DNA of 18,501 nt from an uncultured Megasphaera sp. (GTDB lineage: Bacteria > Bacillota > Negativicutes > Veillonellales > Megasphaeraceae). How positions within the stretch are numbered: position 1 is the first letter of the stretch; every line of letters starts with the position of its first letter. A model generated the notes under the pieces. That model saw only the letters and a program-made list of their open reading frames with translations, searched no databases and was not told the DNA's origin. The stretch lies in the NCBI GenBank assembly GCA_934202965.1, contig CAKPYN010000026.1, positions 1-18,501 on the forward strand, read 5' to 3'. Both the position numbers and the translations under genes were made by a program. Below are positions 13,164 through 18,501 of the stretch, in pieces.

Positions 13164-14217
13164 TTTAGGAAAAGATTCCTATACCATTACGGTAGAAGAC
13201 GGCCTTTTGGAGCGTGCTGGTGCGTATGTAAAAAGCCTGACCAAAGCAAATCATATAGCGATTATCAGTGATGATACTGTAGATGGCTTATACGGAAATC
13301 GCTTGGAACATACATTGAAACAGGAGGGATTTTCTGTACATCGCCTTATTTTTCCGGCCGGAGAAAAAAGTAAAAATAGTGAACAATTATTGGCATTGTA
13401 TCAAAAACTGTCAGATGCAGGCATCACCCGCAGCGATTGTATTATTACATTTGGCGGCGGTGTTGTCGGTGATTTGGGAGGCTTTGCGGCAGCTACATTT
13501 CTACGGGGTATTCCATTTATTCAGATACCGACGACGATTATTTCTCAAGTTGACAGCAGCGTTGGCGGCAAAGTTGCCATTGATTTGCCAAGCGGCAAAA
13601 ATCAGGCCGGCAGTTTTTATCAGCCCAAAGGCGTATTGATTGATCCGGAATTGCTCCAAACCCTGTCTAAACGGTTTATTCATGACGGCTTGGGAGAAGT
13701 CATTAAATATGGCTGCATTCGCGATGCCAAATTATTCGAATTGTTGGAACAGGTCGATGATGATACGATTGCGTCCCATTGGGAAGAAATTATTGAATGC
13801 TGCTGCAGCATCAAAGCCCGCATCGTCGAACACGATGTATTGGATTTGGGAGAACGGATGCTCCTTAACTTTGGGCATACCATCGGCCATGCCATTGAAC
13901 GCTGCTATGGGTATGGTTACTATACTCATGGTGAAGGCGTAGCAGCCGGCATGGTAATGCTGACTGCCGTAACGGAGCAAATGGGAATGACCGAAGCCGG
14001 AACAACGGAACGAATCCGCAAGGTTGTGCAAAAATATAGTTTACCGACCCAAGTTGCTGCAGCGCCGGAAGATTTGCTGCAGTATATCAGCCATGACAAG
14101 AAAAAACGCGGCAGTCAGATTACGCTGATTGTGCTGAAAAAAATCGGCAAGAGTCAGCTTCTCCCCATTCAGGCAGATGAACTGCCAAAATATATACGAA
14201 AGGCAGATATAAAATAA
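13144..14217 (+). CDS. aroB: 3-dehydroquinate synthase
   Basis: A 357-residue enzyme, the second step of the shikimate pathway (DAHP to 3-dehydroquinate), NAD- and metal-dependent. Motifs: PAGEKSKNSE (71-80), GGGVVGDLGGFAAATFLRG (104-122), PTTIISQVDSSVGGK (129-143), and metal ligands in GLGEVIKYG, NFGHTIGHAIE and HGEGVAAGM. Length is normal. The start lies inside the end of tyrA, with AAAGGA 7 nt upstream; its stop abuts the aroA start directly. Confidence 0.97.
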   Translation: MKQIYVDLGKDSYTITVEDGLLERAGAYVKSLTKANHIAIISDDTVDGLYGNRLEHTLKQEGFSVHRLIFPAGEKSKNSEQLLALYQKLSDAGITRSDCIITFGGGVVGDLGGFAAATFLRGIPFIQIPTTIISQVDSSVGGKVAIDLPSGKNQAGSFYQPKGVLIDPELLQTLSKRFIHDGLGEVIKYGCIRDAKLFELLEQVDDDTIASHWEEIIECCCSIKARIVEHDVLDLGERMLLNFGHTIGHAIERCYGYGYYTHGEGVAAGMVMLTAVTEQMGMTEAGTTERIRKVVQKYSLPTQVAAAPEDLLQYISHDKKKRGSQITLIVLKKIGKSQLLPIQADELPKYIRKADIK

Positions 14218-15504
14218 ATGGATATATGTATTACACCTCAGGCTTTAGGCGGCACCGTGTCCATTCCGTCGTCTAAAAGTATTGGCCATCGCGATTTAAT
14301 TTGTGCGGCCTTAGCTGACGGCGAGAGCATTGTGGAAAATATTTCTATTTCACAGGATATAGAAGCGACATGCCGCGTGCTGCAGGCTTTTGGGGCTGTC
14401 ATTGAAAGAATTCCTTCAGCTTATACGGGGCGTGCAGCATATCGTGTCATAGGCGGTCTTAAACCGCAAACCCAGCCGGTTACGGCAGATTGCTGTGAAT
14501 CTGGGTCGACCTTGCGCTTTTTGATTCCTGTCGGTATGCTGCATGACCAGACCGTTACCTTTGTTGGACAAGGAAAACTGCCTAAACGACCATTAGATCC
14601 ATATTATCAGATTTTTACAGACCATCATATCCCCTATACGCTGACAGACGACGGTTTGCCGATGACGGTACAAGGAAAATTGCAACCGGGACATTACGCC
14701 TTAGCAGGCAATGTTAGTTCTCAGTTTTTTACAGGACTATTGCTGACGCTTCCGCTGCTAGATGGGGATTCTGTATTGGAAAGCACGACAACACTGGAAT
14801 CGCTCAGCTATGTTACCATGACGTTGGACTGCATGGCTCGCCATGGCGTACAGGTACAATGGGACGGGAAAAATACCTTCCATATTCCAGGAAATCAGTC
14901 GTATCAAGCTGGAACGTATACGGTGGAAGGCGATTATTCGCAGGCAGCGTTTTGGCTTTCTGCCGGATTATTAGGAAATCCGATTACGTGTACGGGATTG
15001 CGCCAGCATTCCTCTCAAGGTGATGAAGCGATTGTTACTATTTTACAAAATATGGATGGTACGATTGTTGGTAATGACAGCAGGATACAAGCACAGCCAA
15101 GTACGATGATAGGCACGACGATTGATGTAGAAGACTGCCCGGATTTGGTACCCGTACTGGCAGTAGTTGCTTCCTGCAGCAGCGGGGTGACGCATATTAC
15201 TCATGCGGCGAGAGTGCGGCTGAAAGAATGTGACCGCCTGCATGCTATGGCCGTAGAACTAAATAAAATCGGGGCTCGCATCGAAGAAGAACCGGAAGGC
15301 CTTATTATTCACGGCGTGTCCGGTTTTACGGGCGGCACTGTAGATGGATGGAATGACCATCGCGTAGCCATGGCTTTGGCCGTAGCTTCGCAGCGTTGCC
15401 AAAGCCCGCTGACGATTACTGGTGCGTTATGTGTTCGCAAATCATATCCTACATTTTGGGAAGATTTTGCGTCATTAGGCGGTCAATGCGAACAGAAAGG
15501 GTAA
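14218..15504 (+). CDS. aroA: 3-phosphoshikimate 1-carboxyvinyltransferase (EPSP synthase)
   Basis: A 428-residue enzyme transferring enolpyruvate from PEP to shikimate-3-phosphate. It has the N-terminal phosphate-binding SSKSIGHRD (18-26), the GSTLRFLIP block (about 97-105), GQGKLPKRPLDP, and near the C terminus LKECDRLHAMAVEL and DHRVAMALAVA. The usual NAGT-type motif reads ESGSTLRF, closer to divergent (class II-like) enzymes than to the E. coli form, so glyphosate sensitivity cannot be assumed. ATG 14218 follows the aroB stop with no gap; its ribosome site (AAAGG) lies inside aroB, suggesting coupling. aroC starts 3 nt after its stop. Confidence 0.96.
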   Translation: MDICITPQALGGTVSIPSSKSIGHRDLICAALADGESIVENISISQDIEATCRVLQAFGAVIERIPSAYTGRAAYRVIGGLKPQTQPVTADCCESGSTLRFLIPVGMLHDQTVTFVGQGKLPKRPLDPYYQIFTDHHIPYTLTDDGLPMTVQGKLQPGHYALAGNVSSQFFTGLLLTLPLLDGDSVLESTTTLESLSYVTMTLDCMARHGVQVQWDGKNTFHIPGNQSYQAGTYTVEGDYSQAAFWLSAGLLGNPITCTGLRQHSSQGDEAIVTILQNMDGTIVGNDSRIQAQPSTMIGTTIDVEDCPDLVPVLAVVASCSSGVTHITHAARVRLKECDRLHAMAVELNKIGARIEEEPEGLIIHGVSGFTGGTVDGWNDHRVAMALAVASQRCQSPLTITGALCVRKSYPTFWEDFASLGGQCEQKG

Positions 15505-15507
15505 GAA

Positions 15508-16593
15508 ATGAATACATTTGGAAACAAGATAACAGTCACTATTTTTGGCGAATCCCACGGTACGGCGATCGGTGCCGTATTAGACGGCTTGCCTGCGGGT
15601 GAGGCGATCGACTGGGATGCGGTTCGTTTGGAAATGGCTCGGCGCGCACCGGGAAAAAATCCCCTTTCAACAGCCCGTTCTGAAAAAGACGCCTTTACCA
15701 TAGACAGCGGCTATTTCCAAGGACATACGACGGGAACGCCGCTTTGCATGCGCATTGTTAACGGCGATCAGCATTCGAAAGACTACGATCAGCTGCGCCA
15801 TATCATGCGGCCCGGTCATGCCGATTACAGCGGCAAGATTCGCTATGGCGGCTATAATGACTATCGCGGCGGCGGCCATTTTTCCGGCAGATTAACAGCC
15901 CCCTTGGTCTTTGCCGGTGCCGTTGCCTCCCAGATCTTAGCACGTCACGGCATCTATATTGGCTCTCATATTTTGCAAATCGGCAATGTAAAGGACTGTT
16001 CGTTCTCACCGCTGGGAGAAGAAACGACGACATTACAGCAATTAAAAACACAGAATCTTCCCGTACTCGATACAAATCAGGCCGCTGTAATGGAACAAGA
16101 AATTCTGACGGCAAAACAACAACAAGACTCCATCGGCGGCAGTATTGAATGTATTATACAGGGAATGCCGGCAGGTATTGGCGAACCTTTTTTTGATTCC
16201 GTTGAAAGTCAGTTGAGCCATATGATGTTTTCCATTCCGGCAGTCAAAGGTATTGAATTTGGCGATGGCTTTGCCTTGGCAGCGATGCGGGCATCTCAAG
16301 CGAATGATGCTTTCTATTATGAACAAGGACAGGTCAAAACGAAAACCAATCACAATGGCGGTATTAATGGCGGCATTACTAATGGCATGCCGATTCTGTT
16401 CCGCTTGGCGATTAAGCCAACGCCGTCTATTAGCCAGCCACAGGAAACAATTGATACGGATACGCAGCAAAACTGTATGCTGGAAATTACGGGACGCCAT
16501 GATCCCTGTATCGTACAGCGAGCCGTACCGGTTGTAGAAGCTGCGGCGGCTTGGACGATACTTGATATGTATCTCGGTGCGAAAAGGATGTGA
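15508..16593 (+). CDS. aroC: Chorismate synthase
   Basis: A 361-residue, reduced-FMN-dependent enzyme making chorismate from EPSP. The family signatures are GESHGTAIGAVLDGLPAG (14-31), MARRAPGKNPLST, the glycine and arginine-rich HADYSGKIRYGG / DYRGGGHFSGR blocks, GIEFGDGFALA, and a C-terminal GRHDPCIVQRAVPVVEA. Length is typical of bacterial AroC. It is embedded in the operon, 3 nt after aroA and 4 nt before the chosen pheA start. Confidence 0.97.
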   Translation: MNTFGNKITVTIFGESHGTAIGAVLDGLPAGEAIDWDAVRLEMARRAPGKNPLSTARSEKDAFTIDSGYFQGHTTGTPLCMRIVNGDQHSKDYDQLRHIMRPGHADYSGKIRYGGYNDYRGGGHFSGRLTAPLVFAGAVASQILARHGIYIGSHILQIGNVKDCSFSPLGEETTTLQQLKTQNLPVLDTNQAAVMEQEILTAKQQQDSIGGSIECIIQGMPAGIGEPFFDSVESQLSHMMFSIPAVKGIEFGDGFALAAMRASQANDAFYYEQGQVKTKTNHNGGINGGITNGMPILFRLAIKPTPSISQPQETIDTDTQQNCMLEITGRHDPCIVQRAVPVVEAAAAWTILDMYLGAKRM

Positions 16594-16597
16594 AACG

Positions 16598-17473
16598 ATG
16601 ACTAATGGTGAGTGTACACTGCCTGTGGGATGTTTTGGCACACCTGGCTCGTATAGTTATCGGGCCATGAAAGAACATTTTGCAGGGAAATCCATAGAGC
16701 CGACCTATTATGGCCAATTTGCCGATTTAGTACAAGCCGTAGCCGACGGGACAGTCCGCTATGGCGTACTTCCTATTGAAAACTCTACAACAGGCGGCAT
16801 TACAGAAGTATACGATTTGATACACCGATTGAACTGTCATATTGTTGGTGAAAAATACGTCAAAGTCGAACATCATTTGCTGACTATGCCGGGGACGCGG
16901 CTGGAAGATATTCATACGGTCTATTCCCATCCCCAGGGATTGGCACAGTGCCGTCATTATTTCAATACCCATCCGAACTGGAAACTGCAGCCGTATTTCA
17001 GTACCTCCCAAAGTGCGCAGCTCGTGCAGAAAGAGCAGCGTCATGATATTGCCGCTGTGGCCAACAGCACGGCTGCAGACATGTATGGTCTTACGATGCT
17101 GGAACGCAATATCAATGACAACCATACGAATTTTACCCGCTTTTTTGTCATTGCGCCGCAGGCGGAAGACATCGAAGGAGCCGATAAAATCACATTGGTT
17201 TTGACCGTACATCATGCGCCCGGTGCGTTGTATCATGTCTTGGGCCATTTCTTTTATAATGATATGAATATGACCCATTTGGAATCCCGTCCTATCGAAG
17301 GGCATCCTTTTGAATATTTTTTCCATATTGATGTCATGGGAAGTCTCAAGGATCCGGGAGTCGTACGCACCTTGCGTGCCTTGAAACGAACATGTAAGTA
17401 TTTTAAACTATTAGGAAATTATCCGGCTGATACAGAAGGGATGATGCAGAATGAAATTCGGATTAATCGGTGA
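16598..17473 (+). CDS. pheA: Prephenate dehydratase
   Basis: A 291-residue, monofunctional enzyme converting prephenate to phenylpyruvate. The catalytic domain shows GTPGSYSY (14-21), PIENSTTGGI (59-68), VANSTAAD (154-161) and the essential NFTRF (178-182). A C-terminal ACT domain follows with GALYHVL (209-215) and ESRP (229-232), the residues that bind Phe for feedback inhibition. There is no N-terminal chorismate mutase domain. ATG 16598 has AAAAGGATG about 7 nt upstream; the open frame begins 12 codons earlier inside aroC without a ribosome site. Its last 23 nt overlap aroE. Confidence 0.95.
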   Translation: MTNGECTLPVGCFGTPGSYSYRAMKEHFAGKSIEPTYYGQFADLVQAVADGTVRYGVLPIENSTTGGITEVYDLIHRLNCHIVGEKYVKVEHHLLTMPGTRLEDIHTVYSHPQGLAQCRHYFNTHPNWKLQPYFSTSQSAQLVQKEQRHDIAAVANSTAADMYGLTMLERNINDNHTNFTRFFVIAPQAEDIEGADKITLVLTVHHAPGALYHVLGHFFYNDMNMTHLESRPIEGHPFEYFFHIDVMGSLKDPGVVRTLRALKRTCKYFKLLGNYPADTEGMMQNEIRINR

Positions 17474-18287
17474 AAAATTAGGACACAGCCAATCACCGGC
17501 GATTCATACCAAGCTGTTTCAGCTGTTAGGTATACAAGGAACATATGATTTGATTGAAATGAACCGCCGCGATGTGCCGAATGAATTAATTCGTCTAAAA
17601 CGAGAAGGCTATGTAGGACTTAATGTAACGATTCCTTATAAAATAGAAGTCATGCCGTTTTTAGCCGATATTGCCCACGAAGCGCAGGTTATCGGTGCGG
17701 TCAATACGATTTATATGACGGCTGAAGGTGATTTTGGCTATAATACAGATTACAGCGGCTTTGGTCGGTCCTTGGACCACGCAGGGATTGCCGTCAAAGA
17801 CAAAGAATGCGTCGTCTTGGGGACAGGCGGTGCAGCCCGCGCCATTGTCAAATGTTTATACGATAAAGGCGCTCGGACGATTACCATTGCCTCGCGTAAT
17901 CCCCAGGAAAAAAAGGAATTTACTGCCTTTGCCAAAACACTTCATGGTCGCATGGTTTCGTACGAAGAACTGGCAGCTCAAAAAGACGGTGATGTGCTGG
18001 TCAACTGTACGCCTGTTGGTATGTATCCGAATGTCGATGCTTCGCCGCTTGCCAAAGAGATAGTCGCTCGTTATCCGGCAGTTGTCGACTTGATTTACAA
18101 TCCCAAAACGACACGTATTCTCCAATATGCCCAACAGCAGGGAGCGAAAACCTTAAACGGTATGTATATGCTCGTCGCCCAGGCCATTGGCTCAGAAGAA
18201 ATATGGCAGAAACAGCATATTGACAATGCGGTCATAGAAGAAATAGCAAAAGAAATGGAAAAACAATGTCAACTACTCACCACCTAA
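17451..18287 (+). CDS. aroE: Shikimate dehydrogenase, C terminus re-coded by an inserted element
   Basis: A 278-residue NADPH-dependent reductase of 3-dehydroshikimate. It has shikimate-site HSQSPAIH (12-19), NVTIPYK (58-64, catalytic Lys64), GAVNT (82-86), NTDYSGF (98-104, Asp100), nucleotide motif GTGGAARA (124-131), NCTPVGMYP, and a late NGMYMLVAQA containing the substrate-contacting Gln. All catalytic elements are intact. Oddity: the tnpB element at 18267 begins exactly after codon 272, so the final residues CQLLTT and the TAA stop (18285-18287) are element sequence. The native tail was probably only slightly altered because this is where the fold normally ends. The start overlaps pheA, with AAGGGATG upstream. 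Confidence 0.96.
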   Translation: MKFGLIGEKLGHSQSPAIHTKLFQLLGIQGTYDLIEMNRRDVPNELIRLKREGYVGLNVTIPYKIEVMPFLADIAHEAQVIGAVNTIYMTAEGDFGYNTDYSGFGRSLDHAGIAVKDKECVVLGTGGAARAIVKCLYDKGARTITIASRNPQEKKEFTAFAKTLHGRMVSYEELAAQKDGDVLVNCTPVGMYPNVDASPLAKEIVARYPAVVDLIYNPKTTRILQYAQQQGAKTLNGMYMLVAQAIGSEEIWQKQHIDNAVIEEIAKEMEKQCQLLTT

Positions 18288-18501
18288 TACCTACGGTGTT
18301 TGAGGTGGGAGCTTGCAAGTCGGAGTTACATAGGTATTAGCGATATTATCTTCCTAATTCCGCCTACATCATCGGGCAGTTGACAATGCCCGTTTTGCCA
18401 AGGAGTTTACTCCGAGGCAGTTGGTATTCTTTCGTATCGAGGGTTGTTGTCTCCAGAAATCCACATTGTACCAAGAAGCTGAATATTCATAGCTCCGATA
18501 C
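18267..18501 (-). mobile_element. Second copy of the tnpB element, inverted, right-hand end
   Basis: The reverse complement of 516-750 with 5 differences in 235 bases and no indels. It extends beyond the right edge. The non-coding tail (18267-18406) carries the same predicted omega-RNA stems, but one substitution (18288) breaks a pair in the terminal hairpin and another (18296) lies in its loop. The predicted guide, immediately outside the end on the minus strand, would read TTGTTTTTCCATTTCTTTTG, which is aroE sequence. Confidence 0.9.
18407..18501 (-). CDS. tnpB: TnpB, extreme C-terminal 30 residues (rest outside window)
   Basis: It encodes IGAMNIQLLG and on to IPTASE with the stop at 18409-18407, identical to the left copy except one residue (His to Asn in DNNPRYER; two of the five base differences fall here). 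The remainder lies beyond the window edge, so integrity of the gene cannot be assessed. Confidence 0.85.
   Translation of the reverse strand, partial: IGAMNIQLLGTMWISGDNNPRYERIPTASE

Noticed and set aside
16042..17326. Two long minus-strand open frames of about 199 codons opposite aroC and pheA
   Set aside because: They are mirror frames of highly conserved enzymes, with odd composition and no start signals.
1..18501. CRISPR array, tRNA or rRNA genes
   Set aside because: No regularly spaced repeats, cloverleaf-like segments or rRNA sequence were found by eye on either strand.

Overview
The window looks like chromosomal DNA from a low-to-mid GC anaerobic Firmicute, most plausibly a Negativicute of the Megasphaera/Dialister/Veillonella kind. 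This is an inference from overall gene style, strong AGGAGG-type ribosome sites and TTGACA/TATAAT promoters; no rRNA or species marker is present. Nearly the whole window lies between two inverted copies of the right end of one IS200/IS605-type tnpB element. The left copy is positions 1-750 and the right copy 18267-18501; both tnpB genes point inward.

Layout. 942-3326: M20 amidohydrolase and a multi-pass membrane protein, probably one transcription unit, closed by a bidirectional terminator shared with a small convergent hypothetical gene (3434-3640). 3778-4979: a decayed stretch with the membrane half of a phosphoethanolamine-transferase-like protein cut off at a C9 tract, then a small secreted-protein gene broken by two in-frame stops. 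5014-5535: a fluoride riboswitch with an intrinsic terminator, and the fluoride channel gene crcB. 5597-8884: a SUFU-domain protein, a molybdopterin-dehydrogenase-type FAD subunit, a YqeC-like protein and a membrane-anchored polysaccharide deacetylase.

8913-18287 is an aromatic amino acid block: an ACT-domain protein, a convergent class I DAHP synthase (aroG-like), and divergently from it a tight seven-gene operon aroF-tyrA-aroB-aroA-aroC-pheA-aroE. Together these start the shikimate pathway and carry out most of it to chorismate, then the prephenate branches to Phe and Tyr. Dehydroquinase, shikimate kinase and chorismate mutase are not in the window.

The most interesting feature is regulatory. 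Both the ACT gene and the aro operon are preceded by the same control cassette: a TTGACA/TATACAAT promoter, then after an identical 74-nt offset a small ORF of 48 or 56 codons packed with Tyr, Phe and Trp codons, then an intrinsic terminator just before the structural gene. The two leader peptides are clearly homologous. Each carries CACATGAG downstream of its aromatic codons, an exact 8-nt complement of CTCATGTG in its own terminator, which is a natural antiterminator. This reads as a pair of duplicated aromatic-responsive transcription attenuators, linking the ACT protein to aromatic control.

The right-hand element has inserted in the end of aroE, so the last six AroE residues and its stop codon come from the element.
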